Shown piece after piece: positions 1 through 8,989 of a stretch of 64,000 nucleotides of DNA (the first letter of the stretch is position 1; the number at the start of each line of letters is the position of its first letter). Both the position numbers and the translations under genes were made by a program. The notes under the pieces are model-generated. The model searched no databases, was not told where the DNA came from, and was given only the letters and a program-made list of their open reading frames with translations. This stretch comes from Nevskia sp. (lineage in GTDB: Bacteria; Pseudomonadota; Gammaproteobacteria; Nevskiales; Nevskiaceae). Location: positions 62,001 to 126,000 of the forward strand of contig NZ_JAKFUM010000011.1 in the NCBI RefSeq assembly GCF_021732705.1, written 5' to 3'.

Positions 1-1253
1 ACCTTGCCCTTCTTCCACGGCACGACGGCGCCGAGACCGACCAGCACGAACAGCGGCGCGATCATCGGCAGGAACACGGCGTTGAAGTACGGCGGGCCGA
101 CCGAAATCTTGCCGAGGTTCAGCGCATCGAGCACCAGCGGGTACAGCGTGCCAACCAGAATGGCGGCTGCCGCGACGACCAGAAACACGTTGTTGAACAG
201 GAGCAGGCCTTCGCGCGAGAACAGGTTCAGCTCGCCGATGCTGACCAGCTTCGGTGCCCGCCACGCATAGAGCAGCAAGGCGCTGCCGGTGACGATCGCC
301 ATGAAGATGAGGATGAACAGGCCGCGCGCCGGATCGCTGGCAAACGCGTGGACGGACACCAGCACGCCGGAGCGGACGAGAAACGTGCCGAGCAGCGACA
401 GCGAAAAGGTCAGGATCGCAAGCAGTGCCGTCCAGCTCTTCAGCAGGCCGCGTTTCTCGGTCACCGCCAGCGAATGGATCAGCGCGGTGCCGGCAAGCCA
501 CGGCATGAACGAGGCGTTCTCGACCGGATCCCAGAACCACCAGCCACCCCAGCCCAGTTCGTTGTAGGCCCACCACGAACCCAGCGTGATGCCCAAGGTC
601 AGGAACATCCACGCCGTCGTCGTCCACGGGCGCGTCCAGCGCGCCCAGGCCGCATCGAGCTTGCCGGTGATCAGCGCCGCCACGGCGAACGCGAACGCGA
701 CGCTGAAGCCGACATAGCCCATGTACAGCGTCGGCGGATGGATGGCGAGGCCGAAATCCTGCAGCAGCGGATTGAGGTCCCGTCCCTGCAGCGGCACCGG
801 GAACAGGCGTTCGAACGGGTTCGAGGTCAGCAGCATGAACAGCAGCAGGCCGGTGCTGATCACGCCGAGTATGGCGATGACCAGCGCGCTGAGATCGGCC
901 GGCAGACGGCGATTGAACACCGACACGGCAAATGTCCAGCCCGACAGCATGAACATCCACAGCAGCAGCGAACCTTCGTGCGCGCCCCAGACCGCCGACA
1001 CGCGGTAGATCAGCGGCAAATCGGTGTGGGCATTGGCGGCGACGTAGGCAACCGAGAAATCGGTGTCGACGAACGAGATCGTCAGACAAACGTACGCCAC
1101 GGCAATGCAGAAGAACTGCCCCTGCGCCGCGGAGCCGGCGAACGCGAGCAGCTTGGCATCGCGGCGCGCGTAGCCGATCAGCGGTGCGACGGTCTGCAGC
1201 AGCGCAATGCCCAGCGCCAGAATCAGCGCGAAGTGTCCCAGTTCAGGAATCAT
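1..1253 (-). CDS. ccmF: Cytochrome c-type biogenesis protein CcmF, heme lyase subunit (C-terminus cut by window edge)
   Basis: CcmF is the large integral-membrane subunit of the system I heme lyase, which receives heme from CcmE and joins it to apocytochrome c on the periplasmic side. About 417 residues are visible from the ATG at 1253; the C-terminal third lies outside the window. The protein is strongly hydrophobic with many membrane segments. The WWD heme-handling signature (GWGGWWFWDPVENASFMPWL) lies near residues 233-252. It is the last visible gene of the minus-strand ccmC-D-E-F run, starting 16 bp after the ccmE stop. Identity is very secure; only the C-terminus is unseen. Confidence 0.96.
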   Translation of the reverse strand, partial: MIPELGHFALILALGIALLQTVAPLIGYARRDAKLLAFAGSAAQGQFFCIAVAYVCLTISFVDTDFSVAYVAANAHTDLPLIYRVSAVWGAHEGSLLLWMFMLSGWTFAVSVFNRRLPADLSALVIAILGVISTGLLLFMLLTSNPFERLFPVPLQGRDLNPLLQDFGLAIHPPTLYMGYVGFSVAFAFAVAALITGKLDAAWARWTRPWTTTAWMFLTLGITLGSWWAYNELGWGGWWFWDPVENASFMPWLAGTALIHSLAVTEKRGLLKSWTALLAILTFSLSLLGTFLVRSGVLVSVHAFASDPARGLFILIFMAIVTGSALLLYAWRAPKLVSIGELNLFSREGLLLFNNVFLVVAAAAILVGTLYPLVLDALNLGKISVGPPYFNAVFLPMIAPLFVLVGLGAVVPWKKGK

Positions 1254-1269
1254 TCGACGGTGCCACCGG

Positions 1270-1737
1270 TCATGACGCTGCGACGGCCTTGAACGGCATG
1301 CACGAATGCTTGCCCGATTCCGGATTGCCCTTCAGCGACTCCGCCACCTGCGGCGGCATGTAGTTTTCGTCGTGCTTGGCGAGGATGCGGGTGGCGACGA
1401 ACACCTTGTCCGGGCCGAGGTGACCATCGGCGACCACGCCCTGCCCTTCACGGAACAGGTCCGGCAGCACGCCTTCATAGCGCACCGGCACGTTCTTTTC
1501 GCAGTCGGCGACCTTGAACTCGATCTTCAGACCTTCGGCACGCACCAGACTACCCTGCACCACGAGTCCGCCGAGCTGCAGGCTGGCGCCTTCCGGCACA
1601 CCGCCGGCGACGAGATCGCTCGGCGTGTAGAAATACATCATGTTCTTGCGGAAGGCGGTAAAGCCGAGCGCAGCGGCGACGCCGACCCCAACGACCAAGG
1701 CGGCCACCGCCAGCAGTCTCTGTCTACGTTTGGTCAT
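1270..1737 (-). CDS. ccmE: Periplasmic heme chaperone CcmE
   Basis: CcmE is a membrane-anchored periplasmic chaperone that covalently carries heme b from CcmC to CcmF. The 155-residue protein has one N-terminal membrane anchor (about residues 8-28), a beta-barrel OB-fold body and the heme-attachment motif KHDENYMPP with the conserved histidine at residue 122. Length matches the family. Its start overlaps the ccmD stop (ATGA, 1734-1737), so the two are probably translationally coupled. A cysteine-containing tail follows the heme motif; I assign it no function. Confidence 0.96.
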   Translation of the reverse strand: MTKRRQRLLAVAALVVGVGVAAALGFTAFRKNMMYFYTPSDLVAGGVPEGASLQLGGLVVQGSLVRAEGLKIEFKVADCEKNVPVRYEGVLPDLFREGQGVVADGHLGPDKVFVATRILAKHDENYMPPQVAESLKGNPESGKHSCMPFKAVAAS

Positions 1738-1883
1738 TCCGCGTTTTCCTCGTCAGGCGCATCCTCAGACAGCTGCCTGCGCAGTTCGTTGCGCCGAAAT
1801 CGCGGCGCCAGCCAGTTCCACAGCAGCACGCCGAAGGTCAGGGCGTAGCTGGTCCAGATGAAGACGGCGTGCTTCGGATTCAT
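1734..1883 (-). CDS. ccmD: Heme exporter protein CcmD (49 aa)
   Basis: CcmD is the tiny membrane protein that helps release holo-CcmE from the CcmABC complex. This one has 49 residues, with one membrane segment (about residues 8-26) followed by a charged Arg/Glu-rich cytoplasmic tail (RRNELRRQL). It is identified by size, topology and position exactly between ccmC and ccmE. Its ATG overlaps the ccmC stop and its stop overlaps the ccmE start, both as ATGA junctions. CcmD sequences are poorly conserved, so context carries much of the assignment. Confidence 0.9.
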   Translation of the reverse strand: MNPKHAVFIWTSYALTFGVLLWNWLAPRFRRNELRRQLSEDAPDEENAE

Positions 1884-2674
1884 GGGTTGCTGCCGGCTCG
1901 GGGAGCGACATCCAGCAGATCGGCGGGCGATGCCTGCAACGCGATCTGCCTGACCCACTTGGCCCGCTTTTCGCGCACCAGCACTTCGTTCTGCATGCGG
2001 CGCAGCCAGATCGCGCCGAAGAACAGGTAGGAGCCGAACAGCGTCATCAGCAGCGGGCCGAGCATCTCGCCGGCGATCTTCGGCTTGGCAATGCCTTCGG
2101 CGCTGAGGATGGTCGAACCCTGGTGCAGCGAGTTCCACCAGGTGACCGAGTAATGGACGATCGGCACGTTGACCACGCCGACCAGCGCCAGCCAGGCGCA
2201 GGCGCGCGCGGCGGTGCGCGGATCGGAATAGGCCTGTTGCAGGCCGATGACGCCGAGGTACAGGAACAGCAGCACCAGTTCCGAGGTCAGTCGCGCGTCC
2301 CACACCCAGTACGCCCCCCAGGTCGGCTTGCCCCAGAGCATGCCGGTGACGAGCGCGAGTGCGGTGAACGTGGCGCCGATCGGAGCCGCCGAGACCACGG
2401 CAACCTCGGCCAGCTTCATTCGCCAGATCAGGGCGATGGCACCGGCCACGGCCATGGCGGTGTAGATCGACAGGCTCAGCGCCGCTGCCGGCACGTGCAC
2501 GTAGATGATGCGGAACGAGTCGCCCTGCTGGTAATCGGTCGGGGCGACGAACAGGCCGCGCCAGACGCCGATGCCGATCAGCACCACCGCAATCGCCAGC
2601 AGCCACGGTGCCAGTCGTTCGGCGAACCGGTAGAACGTCGGCGGCGATGCCAGTCGATGAAACCAGGTCCACAT
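1880..2674 (-). CDS. ccmC: Heme exporter protein CcmC
   Basis: CcmC is the six-helix membrane protein that loads heme onto CcmE. The 264-residue protein carries the WWD-type motif WGAYWVWDARLTS and the surrounding conserved helices (VHVPAAALS, VHYSVTWWNSLHQG with its conserved histidine). The start at 2674 (MWTWFHRLASPPTFYRF) is chosen because it matches the usual CcmC N-terminus; an upstream in-frame ATG at 2812 would add 46 non-conserved residues. It heads the ccmC-D-E-F overlap chain. It is separated from ccmAB by an opposite-strand HTH gene, so it probably needs its own promoter in 2675-2937. Confidence 0.95.
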   Translation of the reverse strand: MWTWFHRLASPPTFYRFAERLAPWLLAIAVVLIGIGVWRGLFVAPTDYQQGDSFRIIYVHVPAAALSLSIYTAMAVAGAIALIWRMKLAEVAVVSAAPIGATFTALALVTGMLWGKPTWGAYWVWDARLTSELVLLFLYLGVIGLQQAYSDPRTAARACAWLALVGVVNVPIVHYSVTWWNSLHQGSTILSAEGIAKPKIAGEMLGPLLMTLFGSYLFFGAIWLRRMQNEVLVREKRAKWVRQIALQASPADLLDVAPRAGSNP

Positions 2675-2937
2675 GGGTTCAGCAGCGCTCCAACGGCGAA
2701 CGGCGGCAATGGCGGGCGCCGGGATGCCGGCGGATCGAAGCATTATGCCCGTTCCGATGTCTCTGTCGGGTTGATCGATCCGCGATTCGCGCCAGATGGA
2801 TGACGATTTCATCCGTGCGCCGCATCCGGGTCTTCAACATAAGAATTGGCTATCGACTGCAAAGGAAAAAATGAATCTGTGTGCATGGAAATCGTGATAT
2901 CCAACGATCACTCCTTTTCCATCCCAACCTGTCCACC

Positions 2938-3243
2938 ATGAACCTACGCACGCTGGAATATGTCGTTGCCGTTGCCGATCTGGGCCACTTCAGCCGCGCC
3001 GCCGAGCGTTGCCAAGTGTCGCAGCCGACGCTGAGCCTGCAGATTCGCAGTCTCGAGCAGCAGTTGGGGCTCGAGCTGTTCGAGCGGCAATCGCACCCGG
3101 TACAGCTGACGCCGGTCGGTCGCCGTCTGATCGGCCTGATGCGGAACACGACGACCGAGGCCCGCAACATCGAAGTGCTGGCGCGGTCGCTGCGGGAATC
3201 GGCCGCCACGCAAAGCCCGGACGTGGTCCCGGCCGCGCCCTGA
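2938..3243 (+). CDS. Orphan LysR-type helix-turn-helix protein (DNA-binding domain only, 101 aa)
   Basis: The 101 residues match the winged-HTH region of LysR-type regulators, most like OxyR (MNLRTLEYVVAVADLGHFSRAA, then QVSQPTLSLQIRSLEQQLGLELFER). After about residue 85, where a LysR protein would enter its linker and effector domain, the chain ends in a short Ala/Pro tail. There is no inducer-binding domain before the ccmB-ccmA genes on the other strand. The start at 2938 fits the family; an in-frame ATG at 2881 is possible. It could be a stable stand-alone DNA-binding protein or a truncated OxyR-like gene. It lies in opposite orientation between ccmB and ccmC. Target unknown. Confidence 0.8.
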   Translation: MNLRTLEYVVAVADLGHFSRAAERCQVSQPTLSLQIRSLEQQLGLELFERQSHPVQLTPVGRRLIGLMRNTTTEARNIEVLARSLRESAATQSPDVVPAAP

Positions 3244-3285
3244 GCCACCGCGACGGGCGGACCTGCCGCTGCAACGGCCGGTCCG

Positions 3286-3951
3286 TCAGTCGATGGCGTT
3301 GCGCAGTGCGCCGGCGGCCGCCACCGGCAGCAGCGTCAGGCTCAGCGCCAGCAGCGCGCCGAGGAAATACAGCGGCGCATCGCTCGGCAGCCCGGACGTT
3401 GCCGCACGCACGGCACCGCCGCCAAAGATCACTGCCGGCGTCATCAGCGGCAGCACCAGGATCGGCAGCAGCAGGCCGGCCCTCGGAGCCCCGACGGTCA
3501 GCGCCGCGGCAAAGCCGCCGGTGAAGACCAGCGTTGGCGTGCCGAGCAACAGGCTCAGCACCAGCACTTGCACCGCCGGCGTTTCGAGTCCCAGACCGTA
3601 GCCCAGCAGCGGCGATGCCAGCACCAGCGGCGCGGCAGTCAGCAGCCATTGCGCGGCGAGCTTCGCGGCCAGCAGAAACGACAGCGGCGTATCGCTGACC
3701 AGCATCTGCTCCAGCGTGCCGTCATCGAGATCGCCGCGAAACAGGCGCTCGACGCCGAGCAGGGCCGACAACAGCGCCCCGACCCAGACGATCGCCGGCG
3801 CAAACGTGGTCAGGGCCGGATCGCGCGGCGCGATGCCCAGTGGAAACAGCAGCGCGACGATGCCGTAGAACACCAGCGGCTGAGCCCATTCCGCCGGCCG
3901 GCGCAGCGCAATCCGCAACTCCCGCGCAAAGACGGCGGCGACCGCGCTCAT
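3286..3951 (-). CDS. ccmB: Heme exporter protein CcmB
   Basis: CcmB is the membrane subunit of the CcmAB ABC transporter, which with CcmC and CcmD uses ATP to release heme-loaded CcmE. The 221-residue protein has about six hydrophobic segments and the family features FARELRIALRRPAEW near the N-terminus and GVERLFRGDLDDGTLEQ in the cytoplasmic loop. Length is typical. The ATG overlaps the ccmA stop (ATGA at 3948-3951), giving a two-gene ccmAB unit. Confidence 0.95.
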   Translation of the reverse strand: MSAVAAVFARELRIALRRPAEWAQPLVFYGIVALLFPLGIAPRDPALTTFAPAIVWVGALLSALLGVERLFRGDLDDGTLEQMLVSDTPLSFLLAAKLAAQWLLTAAPLVLASPLLGYGLGLETPAVQVLVLSLLLGTPTLVFTGGFAAALTVGAPRAGLLLPILVLPLMTPAVIFGGGAVRAATSGLPSDAPLYFLGALLALSLTLLPVAAAGALRNAID

Positions 3952-4538
3952 GGCGTCAGGCTCAGTGCCCGCAGTCCGGGAATCTCGCCCGGCAGCGGTT
4001 GATGGCTGGTGACGATCACCGTGCCGCCGCCGCTGACTTGCGCCGTCACCAGTCGCGCGAACACGTCGAGCCCTTCGAGATCGAGCCCGGCCAGCGGCTC
4101 ATCGAGAAACCACCACGGTCGCGGCGCTGCCACCAGCCTTGCCAGCGCGGCGCGGCGCTTCTGGCCGGTCGACAAGGTGCCGGCCGGCCGCAACGCCTGC
4201 GCCTTGAGGCCGACGGATGCGAGCGCGCCCCGCGGGTCGCGCAAGGTGACGCCGTTCAGGCCCGCCCAGAACTGCAGATTCTCGAGCGCCGACAGCACCG
4301 GATTCAGGCCGTTCTTGTGGCCGATCCAGTGCCGCTCGGACGGCGCAGGCTGTTGCTCGATCCGCCCGCCGCTGGCCGTGCGCAGCCCGCACAGCACTTC
4401 CAGCAGCGAGGTCTTGCCAGCGCCGTTGCGCCCGCGGATGTGCAGCACTTCACCGGCCGCCACGCTGAAGCTCAGATCGTCGAGCACGGTGCGATCGCCG
4501 CGGCTGACGACGAGCTGGTGGACGTGCAGGCTGGACAT
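3948..4538 (-). CDS. ccmA: Heme exporter ATP-binding protein CcmA
   Basis: CcmA is the ABC ATPase of the cytochrome c maturation complex. In 196 residues it shows Walker A (GRNGAGKTS), a degenerate signature LSTGQKRRAALAR (Thr-Gly-Gln form usual in CcmA), Walker B (WWFLDEPLAGLD) and the switch histidine (VTSHQ). The start at 4538 is picked because it begins the conserved MSSLHVHQLVVSRG segment; further upstream the frame is not protein-like. It shares a divergent promoter region with folD (4539-4650). Confidence 0.95.
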   Translation of the reverse strand: MSSLHVHQLVVSRGDRTVLDDLSFSVAAGEVLHIRGRNGAGKTSLLEVLCGLRTASGGRIEQQPAPSERHWIGHKNGLNPVLSALENLQFWAGLNGVTLRDPRGALASVGLKAQALRPAGTLSTGQKRRAALARLVAAPRPWWFLDEPLAGLDLEGLDVFARLVTAQVSGGGTVIVTSHQPLPGEIPGLRALSLTP

Positions 4539-4650
4539 GGACGCGCAGGCCGGTGGGGAGCGCGAAAGTTTACGTGAAGCCCCGGCCGGCCTGCGGGTCG
4601 CCGCGGCGCCATGACACAATCCGGCACGAACTTTCAGAGGACGACGCGCC

Positions 4651-5508
4651 GTGACCGCACAACTGATCGATGGCAAGGCCGTGGCAGCGCAGGTGCACGA
4701 ACGGGTGCGGCAGGCCGTCGAAGCGCGCGTCGCGGCCGGCAAGCGCGCCCCGGCGCTGGCCACGGTGCTGGTCGGCGCCGACCCGGCGTCCGAGATCTAT
4801 GTCCGCAGCAAGCGCCAGACCTGCGAGAAGATCGGCATCCGCTCGGTGCCGACCCATCTCGACGCCGCGATCAGCGAAGCCGAGCTGCTGGCCGTCGTCG
4901 ATCAGTTGAACGCCGACGACAGCATCGACGGCATCCTCGTGCAGCTGCCGCTGCCGAAGAACATCAACGCCGACAAGGTCATCGAGCGCATTCGTCCGGA
5001 CAAGGACGTTGACGGCTTCCATCCGTACAACTTCGGCCGTCTTGCGCAGAAGACGCCGACCTTGCGGCCATGCACGCCGTGGGGCTCGGTCGAGCTGCTG
5101 AAGTCCACCGGCGTGCCGCTGGCCGGCAAGCGGGCGCTGGTGATCGGCCAGTCGAACATCGTCGGCCGGCCGATGGCGCTGGAACTGCTGCTGCTCGGCT
5201 GCACGGTCACCGTGGCCCACAGCAAGACCCGCGACCTGCCCGAGGAAGTGGCGCGGGCCGAGGTCCTGGTCGTCGGCACCGGCATTCCGGACATGATCAA
5301 GGGCGACTGGATCCGCGAAGGCGCCATCGTCATCGATGTCGGCATCAACCGCCTGCCGAGCGGCAAGCTGTGCGGTGATGTCGAGTTCGACGCGGCGCGT
5401 CAGAAAGCGGCGTTCATCACCCCGGTGCCGGGCGGCGTCGGGCCGATGACGGTGGCCATGCTGATGGAAAACACGCTGCGCGCGGCGGAGCTGCGCGAAA
5501 CGGCCTGA
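4651..5508 (+). CDS. folD: Bifunctional methylenetetrahydrofolate dehydrogenase/cyclohydrolase FolD
   Basis: FolD interconverts 5,10-methylene-THF and 10-formyl-THF with NADP, supplying one-carbon units. The 285-residue sequence has every family signature: [13 protein letters not shown] (catalytic Lys), [24 protein letters not shown], the nucleotide-binding [11 protein letters not shown] and the C-terminal [18 protein letters not shown]. The start is GTG at 4651, preceded by an AGAGGA-type ribosome binding site about 10 bases upstream. The stop abuts the convergent regulator gene at 5509. Its closeness to a formate dehydrogenase locus is suggestive for C1 metabolism, but FolD is a housekeeping enzyme. 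Confidence 0.98.
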   Translation: MTAQLIDGKAVAAQVHERVRQAVEARVAAGKRAPALATVLVGADPASEIYVRSKRQTCEKIGIRSVPTHLDAAISEAELLAVVDQLNADDSIDGILVQLPLPKNINADKVIERIRPDKDVDGFHPYNFGRLAQKTPTLRPCTPWGSVELLKSTGVPLAGKRALVIGQSNIVGRPMALELLLLGCTVTVAHSKTRDLPEEVARAEVLVVGTGIPDMIKGDWIREGAIVIDVGINRLPSGKLCGDVEFDAARQKAAFITPVPGGVGPMTVAMLMENTLRAAELRETA

Positions 5509-6612
5509 CTAGCGTCGGCCCGCCCGCGGTTTCGGCACCTTGCCGAACTGCGGAAAGGCTTCGTCGATGCTCAGCACTTCGCCGCAGCGCAATGCGTCGT
5601 AGCCCGGCAATGCATTGACCAGATTGCGGAAATCCGGATTGCACAGGGTATCGATGACACTCTGCAGCGCCGGTGTCTTCAGCGCCGACTTCGAGCACAG
5701 GAAGAAGTAGCGCTCGCCGGCCAGCGGCACGAAACCGAGATCGAAGCGCTTCGCTGCAGCCTCGACGCCGACGCCGGCATCGGCCATGCCGCTGGCGACG
5801 TACGCCGCCACGGCCGCATGGGTGAACTCGCCGCTTTCGTAGCCGTTGATCTTGCCGCCGTCGAGCCCGGCGCGGTTCAGCATCAGATCCAGAAGCATCC
5901 GCGTGCCGGATCCCGGCTGGCGATTGACGAAGCGGACATCGTCCCGCGTCAGATCGGCCAGTGATTGCAGGCCCTTGGGATTGCCCGGTGCCACGATCAG
6001 TCCCTGACGACGCGTGGCCAGCATGATCAGGCGCTGGGTCTGCGGCTTGAGCCAGGCGGCGCACTGCTGCAGCGCCTGCGTCTCGAACTCGCCGACCGGC
6101 ACGTGAAAGCCGGCCAGATCGCAGGATGCGGTCTTCAGCGAGGCCAGCGCCTCGAAGCTGGACCGGTACTTCAGATCGATCGGAATGCGGCTGCGCACGA
6201 ACCAGTCGCGCAAGGTTTCGACGGCAAAGCCGTGGCTGGCCTGCACACGCAGGATCGTGCCGGTATCGGTCAGTGCCCGTTCCAGTTCGACTTCCAGCTC
6301 CGACGCCAGGCTGTCGAGCAGTGGCGCAAGGCGCGCGTTGGTGCGCTTGTCGGCCCAGACCAGTTTTTCCGCCAGCGGCGTCAGCACCGCCCCGCGACCG
6401 CGCTGCATCGTCACCAGCGGCGCACCGAAGGTTCGGGTGCCATCCTGCAGCAGCCCCCAGGCATAGCGGTACGACAGACCGGCCTGGATGCAGGCTTCAG
6501 CCAGGGTGCCGGTCTCGCGAACACGCGCCAGCAGTTCGACCAGACGGGGCAGCGACTGCTTTCCATCGGCCTGTTCGAGCTGCCATTGCGGCTGGATCGA
6601 TACCTTGAACAT
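5509..6612 (-). CDS. ModE-type winged-HTH regulator with periplasmic-binding-protein-like domain
   Basis: A 367-residue one-component regulator. Residues about 15-100 form a ModE/LysR-like winged HTH (LPRLVELLARVRETGTLAEACIQAGLSYRYAW). Residues about 120-345 resemble the type II periplasmic-binding-protein fold seen in molybdate-type sensors and in the C-terminal part of MoaA-linked proteins, with NRQPGSGTRMLLDLML and GMADAGVGVEAAAKRF typical of that family. It diverges from the OFA transporter and fds operon across 162 bp, so control of formate or molybdate genes is a fair inference. There is no signal peptide, so it is cytoplasmic. The ligand (molybdate, formate, oxalate or cofactor precursor) cannot be read from sequence. 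Confidence 0.85.
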   Translation of the reverse strand: MFKVSIQPQWQLEQADGKQSLPRLVELLARVRETGTLAEACIQAGLSYRYAWGLLQDGTRTFGAPLVTMQRGRGAVLTPLAEKLVWADKRTNARLAPLLDSLASELEVELERALTDTGTILRVQASHGFAVETLRDWFVRSRIPIDLKYRSSFEALASLKTASCDLAGFHVPVGEFETQALQQCAAWLKPQTQRLIMLATRRQGLIVAPGNPKGLQSLADLTRDDVRFVNRQPGSGTRMLLDLMLNRAGLDGGKINGYESGEFTHAAVAAYVASGMADAGVGVEAAAKRFDLGFVPLAGERYFFLCSKSALKTPALQSVIDTLCNPDFRNLVNALPGYDALRCGEVLSIDEAFPQFGKVPKPRAGRR

Positions 6613-6774
6613 GTCTGCCTCGAAGCCTCGCGATGACCCGTCTGATTCGGCTGTTCGCAGCCTATTTTAATCACTCCGGCATCAGACTAACGTAGCGTAG
6701 TCGCGTGAAGTTGTGCCGGTTCAATATGCGTACTAGAGGATAAATATCGTTGAACGGACACGCGAGGAGCCCGC

Positions 6775-8445
6775 ATGACCAGCACCCCCATTGACAGCGC
6801 GCACGACAGCCCGGCGGCGACCGCCGGGTTCCTGTCGAAAGCGCGCACGATCGCCGGCCCCGGCTTCAACCGGTGGCTGGTGCCGCCCGCCGCGCTCGCG
6901 ATTCATCTGTGCATCGGCATGGCCTATGGCTTCAGTGTGTTCTGGCTGCCGCTGTCGAAGGCGATCGGCATCACCGATCCGGTTGCCTGCCCTACCGGCA
7001 CCGGGTTCTTCGACGAGATGTTCACCACCACCTGCGACTGGAAAATCTCCACGCTGGGCTGGATGTACACGCTGTTCTTCGTGTTCCTCGGCTCCAGCGC
7101 CGCGATCTGGGGCGGCTGGCTCGAGCGCGCCGGCCCGCGCAAGGCGGGCCTGATCTCGGCCCTCTGCTGGTGCGGCGGCATGCTGATCTCGGCATTCGGC
7201 GTCTACAGCCACCAGTTCTGGCTGATGCTGCTCGGCTCCGGCGTCATCGGCGGCATCGGTCTCGGCCTCGGCTATATCTCGCCGGTGTCGACCCTGATCA
7301 AGTGGTTCCCGGATCGCCGCGGCATGGCCACCGGCATGGCGATCATGGGTTTCGGCGGCGGCGCGATGATCGGCAGCCCGCTGGCGCAGAAGCTGATGAC
7401 GAGCTTCGCCACATCGACCTCGGTCGGCGTCTGGCAGACCTTCGTGGTGATGGCGCTCGGCTATGCCGTGTTCATGACCTGCGGTGCGCTCGGGTATCGG
7501 GTGCCGCCGGCCGGCTGGAAACCGGCCGGCTGGTCGCCGCCGACGGCGGCCAGCGGCAACGCGATGATCACGACCAAGCAGGTGCATCTGAAGAACGCCC
7601 ACAAGACGCCGCAGTTCTGGCTGATCTGGGCCGTGCTGTGCCTGAACGTCACCGCCGGCATCGGCGTGCTCGGGATGTCGTCGCCAATGCTGCAGGAAGT
7701 GTTCGGCGGCAAGCTGATCGGGCTCGATCTCGGCATCGGCAGCCTCGACGCCGACCAGAAGAAGGCGATTGCCGCGATCGCCGCCGGCTTCACCGGTCTG
7801 CTGAGCCTGTTCAACATCGCCGGCCGCTTCTTCTGGGCCTCGTTCTCGGACAGGCTCGGCCGGAAGCTCACCTATGCCACCTTCTTCGCGCTCGGCATCG
7901 CCCTGTACGCCTCGGTGCCGGGATCCGGTCACATCGGCAGCACGGCGCTGTTCGTCGGCGCCTTCTGCATCATCCTGTCGATGTACGGCGGCGGCTTCGC
8001 GACGGTGCCCGCCTACCTCGCCGACATGTTCGGCACGCAGTTTGTCGGCGCGATCCACGGCCGGCTGCTGACGGCGTGGTCGATGGCGGGAATCTTCGGC
8101 CCGATCATCGTCAACTACCTGCGCGAGTACCAGCTCAGCCAGGGTGTCGCCAAGGCACAGGTTTACGACACCACCATGCTGATTCTGGCCGGTCTGCTGG
8201 TCGCCGGCTTCCTGTGCAACCTGCTGATCAAGCCCGTGGCCCCGAAATGGCATATGACCGAGGCAGAGGTCGCGGAAGCCAGAAAACTGGCACATGAAAT
8301 TGCACCGCCAGCCGCTGCCGGGACTCAGGCTGCCGGTGCCAGCGGCCCGAGCCCGATGGTGCTGCTCGCGTGGCTGGCCGTCGGCATTCCGCTGGCGTGG
8401 GGCGTTGCCCAGACCGTCGCGAAAGCCGCCGTTCTGTTCAAGTAA
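6775..8445 (+). CDS. OFA-family MFS transporter (oxalate/formate antiporter type)
   Basis: A 556-residue major facilitator with about 12 membrane segments plus an extra C-terminal helix (about residues 523-552). The OFA family features are present: the IHLCIGMAYGFSVFWLPLSKA first helix, GWLERAGPRKAG in the 2-3 loop and GYISPVSTLIKWFPDRRGMATG in helices 4-5. A long periplasmic insert (about residues 60-85, ACPTGTGFFDEMF) holds two cysteines, found in the larger OFA proteins. The start is supported by GAGGAG about 6 bases upstream. It sits 25 bp before fdsG, so formate or oxalate import for the formate dehydrogenase is likely. Exact substrate unproven. Confidence 0.9.
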   Translation: MTSTPIDSAHDSPAATAGFLSKARTIAGPGFNRWLVPPAALAIHLCIGMAYGFSVFWLPLSKAIGITDPVACPTGTGFFDEMFTTTCDWKISTLGWMYTLFFVFLGSSAAIWGGWLERAGPRKAGLISALCWCGGMLISAFGVYSHQFWLMLLGSGVIGGIGLGLGYISPVSTLIKWFPDRRGMATGMAIMGFGGGAMIGSPLAQKLMTSFATSTSVGVWQTFVVMALGYAVFMTCGALGYRVPPAGWKPAGWSPPTAASGNAMITTKQVHLKNAHKTPQFWLIWAVLCLNVTAGIGVLGMSSPMLQEVFGGKLIGLDLGIGSLDADQKKAIAAIAAGFTGLLSLFNIAGRFFWASFSDRLGRKLTYATFFALGIALYASVPGSGHIGSTALFVGAFCIILSMYGGGFATVPAYLADMFGTQFVGAIHGRLLTAWSMAGIFGPIIVNYLREYQLSQGVAKAQVYDTTMLILAGLLVAGFLCNLLIKPVAPKWHMTEAEVAEARKLAHEIAPPAAAGTQAAGASGPSPMVLLAWLAVGIPLAWGVAQTVAKAAVLFK

Positions 8446-8470
8446 ATCAGACACTTATCCGGATCCATCC

Positions 8471-8989
8471 ATGTCGACCTCCACCTTCGAGCGCAAACCG
8501 CCGATCAAGCTCGCCGAGCTGTCATCGCTGTCGCCATCCGATCTCGCGACCGTCAACGGCGTGCTTGCGAAGCTGAAAGACCTGCCCGGCGCGCTGCTGC
8601 CGGTGCTGCATGGCATTCAGGACGCGCTTGGCCACGTGCCGAAAGACGCGGTGCCGATGGTGGCGAAGTCGCTGAACCTGTCGCGCGCCGAAGTGCATGG
8701 CGTGGTGTCGTTCTATCACTGGTACCGCACCGAAAAGCCGGGCGCGCACGTCATCCACCTGTGCCGCGCCGAAGCCTGTCAGGCGGTTGGCGGCCGGGCG
8801 CTGGAAACGCACGTGAAGGCGAAGCTCGGCATCGATTTCCACGAGACCACGGCCGATCGCCGCTACACCCTCGAACCGGCCTACTGCCTCGGCAACTGCG
8901 CGGTCGGCCCGAGCCTGCTGATCGACATGCAGCTGAAGGGCCGCGTGACGCCGGAGCGCTTCGATCGCCTGACCGGAGCGATGGCATGA
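8471..8989 (+). CDS. fdsG: NAD-dependent formate dehydrogenase gamma subunit FdsG
   Basis: FdsG is the NuoE-like [2Fe-2S] subunit of the soluble, oxygen-tolerant Mo-dependent formate dehydrogenase and relays electrons toward the FMN subunit. In 172 residues it has the thioredoxin-like ferredoxin fold with the four cluster cysteines arranged as CRAEAC and CLGNC, and the NuoE-type segment VHGVVSFYHWYRTEKPG. The start at 8471 begins the conserved region after a short leader. The stop overlaps the fdsB ATG (ATGA), giving translational coupling. Confidence 0.95.
   Translation: MSTSTFERKPPIKLAELSSLSPSDLATVNGVLAKLKDLPGALLPVLHGIQDALGHVPKDAVPMVAKSLNLSRAEVHGVVSFYHWYRTEKPGAHVIHLCRAEACQAVGGRALETHVKAKLGIDFHETTADRRYTLEPAYCLGNCAVGPSLLIDMQLKGRVTPERFDRLTGAMA

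Noticed and set aside
6613-6774. Possible ModE box near TAAATATCGTT
   Set aside because: Only a half-site resemblance to the E. coli ModE operator and no symmetric partner.
6733-8454. 573-codon open frame antisense to the OFA transporter
   Set aside because: No recognisable domain and mirror of a clear 12-helix transporter gene.
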